Shown piece by piece: positions 31,216 through 42,289 of a stretch of DNA of 64,000 nucleotides. The translations under genes and the position numbers were made by a program. Each line of letters opens with the position of its first letter. Positions within the stretch are counted from its first letter, which is position 1. The notes below the pieces were generated by a model. The model searched no databases and was not told where the DNA came from. It was given only the letters and a program-made list of their open reading frames with translations. This DNA is from Agrypnia vestita (lineage: Eukaryota; Arthropoda; Insecta; Trichoptera; Phryganeidae): assembly GCA_016648135.1 (NCBI GenBank), contig JADDOH010010906.1, positions 23,871 to 87,870 on the forward strand, in the 5' to 3' direction.

Positions 31216-31577
31216 ATTGACACAGAACAAAGGCGCAAATAAAGATACCAACTTTAAGAACTACCATGGCACAACATTACTATACATATTTGGGAGTTGA
31301 ATGGTACAATACATTGTGATCACAAACCAAATTTCATGAAAGAATTCAGCATTCCAAAATACGAACAGTTATTGTAACATTGCCCACATGTCTCAAATGG
31401 TTTTTGTAAAATAAAAAATACTACTTCTAAAGGGTGTCTGTATTTGTACTTTAATTTGGCTTGTAAATACTCCTCCCATAAAATTGGCTCATATTATGGG
31501 GAGTATAAAAAAATGTAATAACATAGATTTAATTTTTTCAGTTGGTTGAGCAACTTTGTTGTAGACATTTTTAAAAA
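31216..31577. other. AT-rich spacer
   Basis: Nothing recognised. Confidence 0.5.
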
Positions 31578-31735
31578 TTGTTTTTTTTTTTTTACGCTTC
31601 AACAGGCCAGGAGGCCCAATTACAGAAGCGAAATACATCACAAAACACCCAGGCTTGAGTAAATCATATAGATTAAATTGTGACCTCACCGGGAATCGAA
31701 CCCGGAACCCGGGCCGAGGGCGTTATTTATATGTA
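31578..31735 (-). mobile_element. tRNA-related SINE, family G
   Basis: On the minus strand, CCGGGTTCGATTCCCGG (31690-31706) contains a perfect B box and T-arm stem. The body includes GCCTGGGTGTTTTG and GTAATTGGGCCTCCTGG, and the copy ends in poly(A) (T run at about 31580-31592). A fragment of the same family is at 22660-22740. Confidence 0.65.
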
Positions 31736-31744
31736 TCTACTTGT

Positions 31745-32110
31745 ATTTTATTAATTACACCTACATGTTTCGGAAAAACCTTTTCATCGACAGGGTGTTG
31801 CTTTAATAATGTCAAAGTATCAAAATAAATGTCATTTGTTTTTTGTTTTTCTAAATTATTTGAAAAATTGTTTTTATGTATTATTGCTGAAGTTCTTGAT
31901 TACACACAATTATTGGAAAAATGTTTAGAATTGGGCTAGTAGATAAATTTAATTGATTATTGATGTTTTGTTTACTATTAGATGCTCTACTAATTTCTAA
32001 TGATTTCAAACGAAAGTTATTTATGTGTAAAATAGAAAGTCCTAAATTTTTAACAAAACCGTGATAATTTTCTAATATATGATTGGCGAATTCAGAAAAA
32101 CCATGTTATT
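31745..32110 (-). pseudogene. Penelope-like element, endonuclease C-terminus and ribozyme-like end
   Basis: The minus strand reads EFANHILENYHGFVKNLGLS, ILHINNFRLKSLEISRASNS, then LSTSPILNIFPIIVCNQELQ. This is similar to the segment after the GIY-YIG endonuclease of Penelope-like elements (FA.H.L...H.F....IL....K...LE..EI). Downstream (31764-31793) comes a hammerhead-like end: GATGAAAA / TTTTCC hairpin then GAAACATG. A second copy is at 45770-46165. It is 5'-truncated. Confidence 0.6.
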
Positions 32111-32329
32111 TTTTTTTATGTAATTTATTATAAAAATACATTTTATTTATTATAAACTGTATACATAAATAAACAAGAATTCCATAACACGCATAGTTCA
32201 CAATAAAATATTACAATGAAAGAAATTGAATTAAGCTAACCTGGAAAGATAATCTGTACTTGCTGGTAAAAAATATTAAGAACATTAATTAGTCTGATTT
32301 TGACAGATTCCTAATGAGTAAATCTGAAT
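32111..32329. other. AT-rich stretch
   Basis: Possible decayed SINE or LINE tail near 32115-32165 (TTATTTATTATAAA); otherwise nothing. Confidence 0.35.
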
Positions 32330-32620
32330 TGACGCGGAAATAACACAAATCTGACCTTTCTCCTTTCAGCCAATCAGCGATTGCGACGACTTTTATGAAG
32401 CTCATTGTGACTGTGGGATTGGTTGTTTTTTAATTATGATTATAATTTATATCAAAGGCCAAATAAATCGCGTAATTAATTAATTTTTTTGGTTCCATAA
32501 TTAAAGTGATGTGGTCTGGCGGTTCAGTACAGTTTGATGGAAAAAATGTTTACAAAATTATTAACGCTCTTTGAATTGGACCGCGAACCTGATTAATAAT
32601 TTAACAAATATAAATGAATA
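32330..32620. promoter_or_regulatory. Candidate regulatory island
   Basis: Less AT-rich, single-copy: TTTCAGCCAATCAGCGATTG (CCAAT box), TCGCGTAATTAATTAATT, TCCATAATTAAAGTGATGTG. Several homeodomain TAATTA cores. No coding signal. Confidence 0.35.
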
Positions 32621-33094
32621 ATTCGATTGAAAATTTCGGTTATATTGTTAAGTATCTGCAGAGAATTGAAATGGTAGATAGAGATTGCCGATAGAGATGG
32701 TTGGATGACAAAAGCATAACAGTGTGGATGATTCTCTGAAAAACTGTCGGACGGAGTAAAAAATATAGGGGTTTGATATTAAGGGATATGCTTATTAGTG
32801 TAAAGGGTTGCATAAATTTTGATATATCAAGGAGTTCAGTTAAACAACTTACCTTCTATAAACTAACTCTTATAAATTAGGCGAATATAAACAGAATCGT
32901 CACTACGCATGTGACGAGAATATATTACGACGTTTTTTAAAAAAGATTTTGTGGCAAAGATTGTAAAATTTACTACTATAACTGATTTTGAAAGCACATT
33001 TGTGTATTTTAGAAAAAAAAATCATAGATATATTAATTTTGAAATCTTTACTCCGATTTCGAAATCAGTTACAAAAACGTGTGTTGAACATTGG
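32621..33094. other. AT-rich spacer
   Basis: Nothing recognised. Confidence 0.45.
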
Positions 33095-33690
33095 CGCTTC
33101 TGTTTCTAATTTTTTTCATTTATTTCTTAAGTTAGTTAATTTTACGACCTGTATATTAACTAGTATTTTACACTTTACATTCTAAAATCTATAACTAACA
33201 CACTATCCATAATAACCTACATATTTACATTTCCATCTAATTTAATCTATGGTACAATCTATAAATAATATATACCTATACATCTTATAATATGATCTAA
33301 TCTTTGGTACATATAATGGTATCTATAATATAAATAACACATCTTATGCTCTATCTACAATTATTTACTATTTTTACAATATTATTAAAGTATTTGTTTT
33401 TAAATTCATTAATCTTATTTATATTCTTCATGTTTTCTGGCATCTCATCATATATTTTTACACCGCTGTACATAGACAATTCGTATATATCTTTTTTCTT
33501 ATACGGTATTCTTATTCTATTCCTATTTCCGGTGTTATATGTATGTAAATCACTATTTACAATTATTTTGTTCAAAAAATATATTGGCATTTTGTTATTG
33601 AAAATGTTATGTACAAATACGAGAATGTTATAAATAAGTATTTTTATTATTATCCCCTTATATGCTATTTTAGATTGCACTGTTATAAAT
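33095..33690 (-). pseudogene. Jockey-superfamily LINE C-terminus and 3' UTR
   Basis: The minus strand has a 109-codon open frame reading NSDLHTYNTGNRNRIRIPYK, KKDIYELSMYSGVKIYDEMP, ENMKNINKINEFKNKYFNNI, the C-terminal 'YNTR....RIP.......S..Y.G.K.Y..LP......F' pattern of Jockey/CR1-like elements. Its 3' UTR (33095-33345) is repeated at 17090-17560. The plus-strand hydrophobic frame over it is a shadow. Confidence 0.78.
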
Positions 33691-33823
33691 GTTTGTAGAT
33701 TATTTTTATATTATCCTTATATATTTTATACATTACATGTATGCATTAGATTATATTTAATACTAGCTCTGCCCGCGCGGCTTCGCACGCGTAGTTTTTT
33801 AGTACACTGTTTGGATGGTCATA

Positions 33824-33872
33824 GAACTTTCGTGAACCTTCTGGAACATTCTCCTTCCAGAACTTTTAAGAA
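33824..33872. promoter_or_regulatory. Heat-shock-element-like array (copy A1, first)
   Basis: Ten GAA/TTC triplets with 2-nt spacers: GAA 33824, TTC 33829, GAA 33834, TTC 33839, GAA 33844, TTC 33849, TTC 33855, GAA 33860, TTT 33865, GAA 33870. One spacer is 3 nt and one triplet is changed. Alternating nGAAn units every 5 bp are the binding site of trimeric HSF. Confidence 0.6.
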
Positions 33873-33930
33873 ATTTATCGAATGTACAGGAACCTTCTAG
33901 ATACACCCATACATTCCGCCACTCAGTTTA

Positions 33931-33979
33931 GAACCTTATAGAACTTTCGGGAATTTTCTGGTACCTTCTCCTTCCAGAA
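33931..33979. promoter_or_regulatory. Heat-shock-element-like array (copy A1, second)
   Basis: GAA 33931, TTA 33936, GAA 33941, TTC 33946, GAA 33951, TTC 33956, GTA 33961, TTC 33966, TTC 33972, GAA 33977: eight of ten triplets intact, in 5-bp phase apart from one extra base. Confidence 0.55.
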
Positions 33980-34285
33980 ATTCCTAGAGCAGGTTTTTCC
34001 GAAACCTTCTAGACTCACCGACACAGTCGGCGCGCCTATTTTAAAACAATCTGAAGCATTTGCGGCTTTCCCATAACAAAAAAATGTGCTAGAAAGCACA
34101 TTTTCGTCACCCACTCCCACCCACGCACAGTCACCCTCACCAAACTCGCATATTTTCGATGTGACACCAAGGGCTATCCACCACCATAACCACTGGCGGG
34201 TGGTTGTGGCTGGTTGTGGAGTAACCTTGGCGGATAGGGAAACACGGGTTTCTTTTTATAAATATATTTTATATAATATTTAGTT

Positions 34286-35269
34286 ACATGCAAAGTAAGT
34301 AGATGGTGCTGTAGGTTAATATTATTATTAATAATCAATTATTTAATAATAATCCATATCTTATTTTAAATTCTATTTGTAGTTTCTTAAGCACGACTTC
34401 CTTGCTTCTAAATAACATGCTGGAACATTAATCAATGTGGGAGAGGATCATTGCATATTATATATTAATATACTGCGCCATCTATCGCCCTTTGAACAAT
34501 ATTTAATGTAGCAGAATCAACAAAGGCTTAAAGGGAGAAACATATCTGTTATTTTCCAACCTAGAGTTTGAGGTTCATCCTCAGATTCGAGCAAAGGAAC
34601 AAACTGTGAATCAATTTGTGAGTAAGTGTGACCAAAGAGAAGTACTTCTATTTATATCCGTGCAGAGATATATGATGAAAGATTGTGATGAAAGAGAATC
34701 ATCTCCTTCATTGCATCACTCAGACCAGATCCGACCAAAGATCAATAATAGTTGTGAATTCTTCTAAGTAAAGACATTTTTTTACAATATTCTTCACAAC
34801 ATATTCTGCATTGAAGGAGAGAAAGAAGTATTGAGCACACTTTTATTTTAGCAAGTTTTATTTTATTCCACCAAAAAGTTACTGGACATAAACTTTACTT
34901 GAGCACTGTTCTTAAATTTACGGTTAGGTACTAAATGTTTCTAGATTTTTTAATACACTTATAATCCAATTTTTTAATATGCTGTTTCTATTGCATCGAT
35001 CGCTTTCTTGAATATTCTGTTCAATTTCACACTAAGTACTTCTCGCTAGTCGGTGGGTCAAATAATGACAGACTATGCAGTACAGCAGCAGCCGGCTGGT
35101 CTCTTATTATAAATAAATGTCGCATCGCGACGTTTCGACAACTTACTAGATAAACCAAATCATTTTAGAGACAGGTTTCGATAGAGCGTAATTCTTTATA
35201 ATTCTGCCATTTCTTACGATATCAAAGTACAAAGTAAGCGAAAAAATATGTTTTCACAACCTTATACGG
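34286..35269. other. Unassigned stretch, partly LTR-like
   Basis: 34286-34830 shows nothing recognisable. 34905-35170 has words resembling family B LTRs (TGCTGTTTCTATTGCATCGA, TCTGTTCAATTTCACAC, a TATAAATAAATG), so a decayed LTR is possible. Confidence 0.3.
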
Positions 35270-35565
35270 AGGTTTCGGGGGTGGTGTTTTCCCCCGAAAG
35301 CCGCGGTACAAGACTGCCAAAAAAACCCGAGGCTCGGAGACAAGAAATAATGGTCCGGCAGCTGCGAGCGGATGTTCCCTCAGATTAATATCATTTCCAG
35401 ATCATTGACAACGTGATACGATAACGGGAATAGAAGTTTCCCCTCTATCTGTATTTAATTCAGTTATGGTATTTATAATACACCGCCTTAATCTCGGGGA
35501 AGTCTATTTCGGTAAGAGAAAATATATTTTATGTTTCTGGCTTACGGAAAATGATATAAGGCCCC
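35270..35565. promoter_or_regulatory. GC-richer, repeat-free island (candidate conserved regulatory DNA)
   Basis: Contains CGGAGGTTTCGGGGGTGGTG, TTCCCTCAGATTAATATCAT, GTATTTAATTCAGTTATGG and CGCCTTAATCTCGGGG. The mix of GC-rich blocks with TTAATAT / TTTAAT / TTAATC cores is typical of insect developmental enhancers. No reading frame of note. Confidence 0.4.
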
Positions 35566-35724
35566 CCACACGCGATCAATTATTTATTGATTCAATATAT
35601 TGGTCTGTACAAAAAAAATAAGAAGATAACTGAAATCAAAATAAAAGTAAAATGAACACTACAAAAAACAAAATTATAATTAAATATTTTTTTAAACACA
35701 TGTAAACAAATTAAGTTATCAAGT

Positions 35725-35870
35725 AAATGTTTAAGTCCCACTCTTAGCACAAGAGTTAGTGTAGTTTTGGAGAGGCACAGCGAATAAAATTTACGTATTA
35801 ATTATAGTTTTAATAGACTAGAATAAAATAAAATGTAATAAACGGAAGTTATATTTGAAAATAAATACAT
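35725..35870 (+). mobile_element. Jockey-like LINE 3' UTR fragment
   Basis: GCACAAGAGTTAGTGTAGTT, TTGGAGAGGCACAGCGAATA and AAATTTACG match 47025-47080 (AGCACATGAGCAAGTCTCAT, TTTGGAGAGGCAAAGCAATA), which lies just after a LINE coding end. Confidence 0.6.
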
Positions 35871-36116
35871 GTATTGATCCAAATAATGATATATATTCTC
35901 GTGAACTACTTTATAGGCCTGTATTTATGACAAATTAGCCATATAGTCGTGAAAAATTACTCGAGGACATAATAATTACAGGATTTATTTAAATTGACTT
36001 TATTCATTTAAAATTAAAACTATATTAAAATACAAAACCGCGTAATTTTGTGTAGTAACCCTTGTGTGTCGTCCCTGAGCCGCCCGTTGGTTGCGTGTTG
36101 CCTTCTCATCAATTTA

Positions 36117-36785
36117 TCAATATATATATTTATATAAAAAGAAAACCGTGTTTCCCTATCCGACAAGTTTTCTCCACAACTAGCCAGTACCACCCACCCA
36201 TGGTTATGGTGGTGGATAGCCCTTGGTGTCCCATTGAAAATGTGCGAGTTTAGTGGGGGTGGCTGAGCGTGGGTGGGAGTGGGTGACGAAAATGTGCATT
36301 CTAGCACACACTATTATGGGAAGGCCGCAAATACTTCAGATTGTTCCAGAATGGGCCCGCCGACTGTGTCGGTAAGTCTAGAAGGTTCCGGAAAAATCCG
36401 CTCTAGAAAGTTCTGGAAAGAGAACGTTCTAGAAAATTCCCAAAAGTTCTATTAGGTTCCAAACTTTGCTTTCTAGCACATTGTTTTGTTATGGGAAGGC
36501 CGCAAATGCTTCAGATTGTTTCAAAACAGGTGAGTCTAGAAGGTTCCGGAAAAACCTGCTCTAGAAATTTCTGGAAGGAGAAGTTTCTAGAAAATTCCTG
36601 AAAGTTTTATAAGTTTCTAAACTGAGTGGCAGAATGTGTCTGTGTGTCTAGAAGGTTCCTGTATGTTCAATAAATTTTTTGAAAGTTCTGGAAGGAGAAT
36701 GTTCTAGAAGGTTCGCGAAAGTTCTATGACAATCCAAACAGTGTACTAAAAATCTACGAGTGCGAAGCCGCGCGGGCACAGCTAG
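36117..36785 (+). mobile_element. Helitron-like non-autonomous element, family A copy 2 (669 bp)
   Basis: The most complete copy. The 5' end is A|TCAATATATATATTTATA and the 3' end CGCGCGGGCACAGCTAG|T, preceded by ATCTACGAGTGCGAAGCC as in family F. The body is the reverse complement of copies A1, A3 and A4. The middle repeats a TTCCGGAAAAA..CTCTAGAAA..GTTCTGGAA block several times, making GAA/TTC arrays. Frames of 60-95 codons on both strands are incidental. Confidence 0.7.
36681..36724. promoter_or_regulatory. Heat-shock-element-like array (copy A2)
   Basis: GAA 36681, TTC 36686, GAA 36691, GAA 36697, TTC 36702, GAA 36707, TTC 36712, GAA 36717, TTC 36722: nine intact triplets in 5-bp phase apart from one 3-nt spacer. 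Further shorter arrays lie at about 36390-36460 and 36560-36620. Confidence 0.6.
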
Positions 36786-36789
36786 TTAT

Positions 36790-37189
36790 ATATAAAGTAT
36801 TCATTTCAGCAAGTTACGGACCAACAGACATTAAATTATTATATTTTTTAGATGATCTTGCGTAAATGTATTAGTCAATGTGGCAATTTATTTGTGGGGC
36901 AAAATGATTGTTTTTATTTTATACTTAATGTTGTACTACACGTAAATGAGTTATTTTATCAAAATTATAGATTGAAAAGGGGCACTCACTTTCATAATCT
37001 GTTGTTTTTTTAAAAAATAACATTTGTGTTTCATTAAGTTAAAAATTTTAATAAATGTTATCAAAAATGTAATAATTAATGTTATGTTAAAAAAATAATT
37101 TTCATTTTAATTAACATTAAATAAAGCATTGTAATAATACACACGTTGAGTTATTTTGTCCCTTTTGTAGTTTCGCATAAACAACATTG
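36790..37189. other. AT-rich spacer
   Basis: Nothing recognised. Confidence 0.45.
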
Positions 37190-37315
37190 CTTTTGGATTC
37201 ATATGGATCTGAGATGGTATAGACATGTGGAACGTATGAGCGAGGAAACGATTGCTATGAAGCAAGTGTCAAAAACAGCATAAACAGAAGGCGCACAGAA
37301 GACTTGGTACAACTA
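37190..37315 (+). pseudogene. RTE-type LINE fragment
   Basis: Reads MDLRWYRHVERMSEETIAMK, the LRW.GHV.RM signature of RTE C-termini, then a stop at 37281. Very short. Confidence 0.6.
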
Positions 37316-37564
37316 GATAAACCAAATATTGGTGGATGACTCTTTTAAAGGCTTTAACAACCGAAGATCATTCATGAGAAGATATATGAAAGTAGATACG
37401 GCGAAAGTAGTGTACCAGGATAGAAAAAGGTATCGTTCAGTTCTATTTAACTACTGCCTCAGCGCGATTTATTTACTAAGACAGTATACTTTTAAAGAGT
37501 ATTTATTTTGAACTTTTCAAAATTTGTTTAAAAATGTAATATAAGCTCGTAGTAATTTTTTAAA
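37316..37564. other. AT-rich spacer
   Basis: A 60-codon frame at 37329-37511 has no known match. Confidence 0.35.
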
Positions 37565-37795
37565 CAATGTGAACATATTGGTGCTAGACATGGTCCGAAA
37601 ACACCCAATCGCCGTTCGAGGGGAACCTCGTCGCCGCCGCCCGAGCAGAGACTCTTTCGCCGACCGCAGTAGCCGTTGCCAGCACTATCTATTGTACTAT
37701 GCGATAAACCCTAACCTTTCTCATCAATAAACCTACCCATGTAAATTGTGAGTATTTCTTGGCATCCTGGATCTTCATCTGTCCTACACTGACTT
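37565..37795 (+). mobile_element. Possible solo LTR
   Basis: GC-rich CGTCGCCGCCGCCCGAGCAG, then ATCAATAAACCTACCC (AATAAA signal), TTGTGAGTATTTCTTGGC and CTTCATCTGTCCTACACTG. This R/U5-like layout and a likely CTACA end suggest an LTR starting near TGTGAACATATTGG. No second copy and no clear target duplication. Confidence 0.35.
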
Positions 37796-37967
37796 ATCGT
37801 ATACATCCTTATGCATTAAACGCGAGCGCATGCAAATAAAACATAAAGCATGCCTTAATATTCACGTCTAACAGATGAATATGATTCATTGTTCATCTCA
37901 CATACATAAACCGTCTCTCATGGAACACAAAACAAGTCTGTTAAATATCTATTTATCAGTGGAATTT

Positions 37968-38496
37968 TTACTAATATATAAAGAGGTAAAGTTTGTAAGT
38001 TTGGATGTAGGAGGTAATCTCCAAATCTACTCTTTTTTTTATTTATTCGAATTGCATGAAAATGTTTATCAAACCAAAAGATTGAAACATTTGAGTAATA
38101 TGTGCTCCACATATTTATTAATCGCCTACAATAATTTTTTCTTCATTACTCATCTGATTTCAAAATTTTTCTCACCAATATTTAAAATGGATTTTCTGGG
38201 TGGACATGGGCTATATACATTGTAATTATTCTGTTAAAATAAAAGGGCTTTTGATGGTGACCTATTTTAGAACTAAAATTGACAAAAAGTGGTCGAGCGA
38301 TTCGTTTTTTACAAACGCTGACTTAACTGTAAAAGGTAATTGAATACTTTCTATTGAAAAGTTGTAGAACTCAAAGGTTCTATAAAAAAATGTGCGGCGA
38401 CATATATCTGTATGCTAAAATTAATACACAAATTGATAAAATATGACTATGAATTATTAAAAATCTACGCGTTCGAAGCTACACGGGTACAGATAG
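37968..38496 (+). mobile_element. Helitron-like element, family F copy 3
   Basis: TACTAATATATAAAGAGGTA, AAGTTTGTAAGTTTGGATGT, later ATTTTCTGGGTGGACATGGG, GTGACCTATTTTAGAAC and the end AAATCTACGCGTTCGAAGCT, ACACGGGTACAGATAG|T. About 115 bp at 38030-38145, starting with a T run and TTTATTTATT, interrupts it and looks like a short interspersed element. Confidence 0.6.
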
Positions 38497-39001
38497 TTAC
38501 TAATAAACTAGTTAGTGTCGTAAAAGATAATTATAATATAAATTTTTATACTTCCACCATTCGTTCTACTGTAGTTGCTTTACAAAAATTACGCAGCTAA
38601 TTTTTTAGCAAATAAACTTTAAGTATAGTCTCTGGGTAGTCTTAGGTCTGAAAGGCCTTTGACACAGTTCCAGGCATTCTTCTATAGAAATTGGAAAAGT
38701 TCGAGATTAAAGGTAAGAACCGCTCGACTGGATCCAATATTTATCTATTTGATGTTGAACGCTTTGTGCAAAAATGTGCCCCCGCCAAAAGTTTAAGGCA
38801 GTCTCATTAAGAAACGAGGCTTCAAACTTATACTTAGGTATACATTTAAAGAAGTTATACAAATTCAAAATTTATTGGAAACTATTTGATGTTTTCGACT
38901 CGAGATAATCTTTTGAGGCATAAATTTTGCTAGCTTGGTATTCTTTGAAGTGAAAACATCCTTAGGCACATTTTGCTTTCTGAACAGTGAACGAAAGCGA
39001 A
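38497..39001. other. Unassigned spacer
   Basis: No gene or repeat recognised. Confidence 0.45.
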
Positions 39002-39118
39002 CCGTCACGCTCGGGTCGGTGACGCTGAATCGTCTTTACTCGTCTCCCCTCGACATCAAGCGCGCTCGGGTCGTGACGCACTGAATCGTGTATTCTCGGC
39101 TCCAGTCGTCATCAGTCA
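39002..39118. repeat. GC-rich two-unit tandem repeat (~57 bp)
   Basis: GCTCGGGTCGGTGACGCTGA ATCGT and GCTCGGGTCGTGACGCACTG AATCGT head two successive units, each followed by ACTCG/TCTCGGCTCC and CGACATCA/CGTCATCA. Strikingly GC-rich for this window. Confidence 0.65.
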
Positions 39119-39184
39119 CTGTAAATTATGAATGTCTCACAGAGACGAAACTGTATTTTTATTATTATTATGGGAAAGTCTTAT

Positions 39185-39226
39185 ATATATATATATATAT
39201 AGATATCTTATATATATATATAGAAG
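39185..39226. repeat. (TA)n microsatellite
   Basis: Two TATATA runs separated by GATATCT. Confidence 0.9.
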
Positions 39227-39229
39227 TCA

Positions 39230-40978
39230 TTTTATGGTGTATATCGGACTTACGACCGATCGTATGGTAGGCTTAAGTGATCACTTTACACATATGTAAC
39301 ATTCGCCATTTCCACCACGATAGAATATACCATGTCTTACTAATTTTTGAAACTTGTATATATTTGAATTATATAACACGCATCACGTACGTGTTGTAAC
39401 AACCTACATTAATTGATTAATGATGTCTCTGTGACAAGAAATCCAGTACTCACCGTTCTGAAAGATTTGAACAAACTCAAAAATATTCTGTCTTCAGTCA
39501 CGTTTATTGACTGACAAGGAAAACATCGTTCTAATAAAACGTTTTTATTATTTTAGATCAAAATTCAATTTAATTATGTGAAATGAGATCACGACGAAAT
39601 ACGGAACAAAGCTTGACGGAGTTTTTTTTAAAATATTTAAATAAATTTGAAACCAAAGTATTTCTAATTTATTTCAGTTTATATTTTCACTTTTATCGTG
39701 TGGTCAGAAGCACACAACCAGTTTTTTTTGAAGTTAAACTTTTTCTCCTAGGCGTATTGTGAGTAAAATTTTAGGATGCAATGAACTATGCGCGCATCAT
39801 GCAATGCAATATTTTTAACACCATGAAGTCATGACTCGCCAAAAAAAGGTAGTAGTTTCCAAATGATATTTAACCAATAGAAATTCTTATAATTGATGAC
39901 TTAAAGTTATTGAAAAGGGTGTTATGAACATTGCATATGCGCCGGGCGTTGTGATTTTGCTTATTTTCTATTTGCTGCTATTTTTCATAATATATTTGTT
40001 ATCAAATTCATAATGTATTATTATAATGATTAAATTCTGTGCTTACTGTTTTATTTTTTCTTTTTTATACAAGCAAAATTCAATTAGGTAAGTGGGTACT
40101 GCTTTTATTACGGATTTTAGATTATTTATCCGTTGTTGAAAAACTGTCACTGATAGATATTATATTTGTATTCTATCCACCTATGTTCCAATGCAAAGTA
40201 TACGACACAGCCCGCGGTTTTTTACGTATTACTTCCAACGCGCGTACTTAACTAGATATACCCAATTTTAAATTTACAATGAACTAAGCTCGTAGTATCA
40301 CACGCATTAAGTTGTTTTATCACAGCTATAGTTTCGAGAGAAGCAGTCCGTCTCACCATCAAACGCAATGAGTTTTGCCAAAGTATTCGAGTAAGAGGGC
40401 GAGGCGTGTAGTGGGGAGGGTTTTTTGGGTCATTTTCAGAAACGAGCTCAATAATGGGGAAGTATTGTGGAATACTTTTTTTTATGATTTTAACGGTCAC
40501 AAAATTGCTCATTTTCAATTAATCCGGTATGTGTTACAAAGTAGATCAGTTTTAAATTATGGTTATCGAAATAATGGATCATATAATTTTTTATGAATAT
40601 TTTTATGGCAATATTTTGAATAACCCACGTTATACAAATAAGGAATGCCATAGTGGAAGTATATAATATCAAAAGCCATAAACGTGTATATATTTTACCA
40701 TATTACGTATTATGAAAGAATAAGAAAATATACTTACTCTGCCATGATTTTTGAATTTGGTATATATTTTTTAGTTAATGCTATACATAATAAAGATAAG
40801 CAAGATTAGCAAGATTAACAAAACATTAAACAAGATCATATATCAAATTCTAAGAGATTATAATATTATTATTGATTTGTAAATATTTTTGCAAAATATT
40901 GTATTTACTTTTGCTGTTATCTACAATTTTTAAAATTAATAATAAGTAACTAGCTATATCCGTCAAAATGACGTATTT
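39230..40978. other. AT-rich spacer
   Basis: No gene recognised. 39425-39500 (CTCTGTGACAAGAAATCCAG) resembles 63205-63250 next to an RTE copy. Overlapping 70-88-codon frames at 40039-40596 have no known match. Confidence 0.4.
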
Positions 40979-40981
40979 TTA

Positions 40982-41390
40982 CTCCCTTTATATTAACACT
41001 CGTGACGTCTGCTTGCTTGCCGGCTTGACGTCAACAAAAACTTTGGATCGATTTTTGACACTTTTTCCGTGATCCAATCGAGCTGAAACTTGGCAAGCAG
41101 ACTCGTGGCGACGATCAAGAAGATCTATCAAATTTTCATTAAAAAAATAATAATTATAGTATAATTTCGGATTTTTAGAAATTTTATTGGTTTTTTCAAA
41201 TTGGAATCATTAGATAATTTCGCGGAATATTTTCTAAATTTGAATTACTCCGTCAGTATAATAGGTACATCACTACGAATTTCGAAAATTTACGAAACAA
41301 TTGGTTCACAGATGACAGCGAAATTGGGTTTTTTGGGAAATAATCAAATAATAATTTATTTCTTTTAGATTTCTGCTTAGTTTTGAAGAA
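40982..41390 (-). mobile_element. TA-flanked MITE, family E copy 2 (one end decayed)
   Basis: The plus strand begins TA|CTCCCTTTATATTAACA then the GTCTGCTTGCTTGCCGGC block, GATCCAATCGAGCTGAAACT and AGAAGATCTATCAAATTTTC, the reverse complement of the other copies. The far end fades near 41390. Confidence 0.65.
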
Positions 41391-41734
41391 TTCTACATTA
41401 CTCAAATCTGATTCTGACTAAATCATTTGACGCTGGAAATTCATAAGTTACGATATTTATGATAATTGAATCTATCAAAATCTTGACATCTCAAAACATC
41501 CGACATTTTAGAAATACATTAAATTTCTGTAAGTTTAGTTTTATGTTATATGTATATAATATATACTTTTACTAGGGCATTATGAGATTGACAACTCCGG
41601 CCGTTAAATTATTTTACAGTTTGGCAAATGCCGAAAAATTTGTAAATAATAAAACTGAAATAAAGTAATTCGCTGTTTCAGAAGGACATTAAACGTCAAA
41701 AGTACTGCTCCATAAGCCGGCAAGACAATTTGAT
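41391..41734. other. Unassigned spacer
   Basis: Nothing recognised. Confidence 0.45.
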
Positions 41735-41850
41735 GGCCATCCCTATTATAATAATTTCGTTGTCTCTCTGTCCATTTGTCTGTCTGTCTGTCTATCCCTG
41801 TGACTCCGTGTAACGTCCGTAACTTCTTTATAGGAATTTAAAAAAATAAT
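41735..41850 (+). mobile_element. Family N fragment
   Basis: ATAATAATTTCGTTGTCTCT followed by TGTCTGTCTGTCTGTCTAT matches 675-720 and 8025-8060. The tRNA-like head is missing. Confidence 0.4.
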
Positions 41851-41859
41851 GTTTTTTTA

Positions 41860-42010
41860 TTTTTTTTTATTTATTTATTAGAGACACTAACAGGATAATA
41901 GGTACATGATACTCTGATAATAAACATTATAGTGAAGACTATGCCCATTATCCCAATTACAAGTGTCTTCGGCACGCTCTAGTAACATGGATTTTTGCAA
42001 TTAATTATAT
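41860..42010 (-). mobile_element. Short interspersed element, family H copy 2
   Basis: TTTATTTATTTATTAGAGAC at the left and CCAATTACAAGTGTCTTCGG, CACGCTCTAGTAACATGG at the right, matching 23180-23480. Confidence 0.5.
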
Positions 42011-42289
42011 TTTACATGTACATTTATGTGTACATATAGTATATTTTGTGTTTGAATGTAGTGCGATTAGTATTTAATGAATGATTGATTCAATGGATCT
42101 ATAGGTTCATGTCATCGTTTATTCACGTCATGTTAAATTTCTTACTTTTTTTATACTTCATATATATATATAATTCATAAACGTAATTTTTTTTCTTTTC
42201 ATTTTCTAATGAACCGAAATTTTTGACGGGTTCATTGTATATTGTATATTGACACTGTAAAAACAAAAAAATATGGATAATTAGGTCAG

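Larger units (their letters stand above)
33763..34285 (-). mobile_element. Helitron-like non-autonomous element, family A copy 1
   Basis: On the minus strand the 3' end is GCCGCGCGGGCAGAGCTAG followed by T, fitting CTRR|T with a GC-rich palindrome just upstream. The body shares GTCACCCACTCCCACCCACG, GACACAGTCGGCGCGCC and AGGGCTATCCACCACCATAA with copies at 36117, 47160 and 48994. It carries two heat-shock-element-like arrays. No Rep/helicase gene. Confidence 0.65.

Noticed and set aside
30760..31251. 163- and 126-codon minus-strand open frames
   Set aside because: They lie antisense to a clear RTE C-terminal coding region; composition is that of a shadow frame.
33346..33633. 95-codon hydrophobic plus-strand frame
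   Set aside because: Antisense shadow of a Jockey-like LINE C-terminus on the minus strand.
36020..36307. Proline/histidine-rich frames shared with 34086-34283 and 49262-49465
   Set aside because: Repeated only because they lie in the same Helitron-like family; frames differ between copies and have stops.
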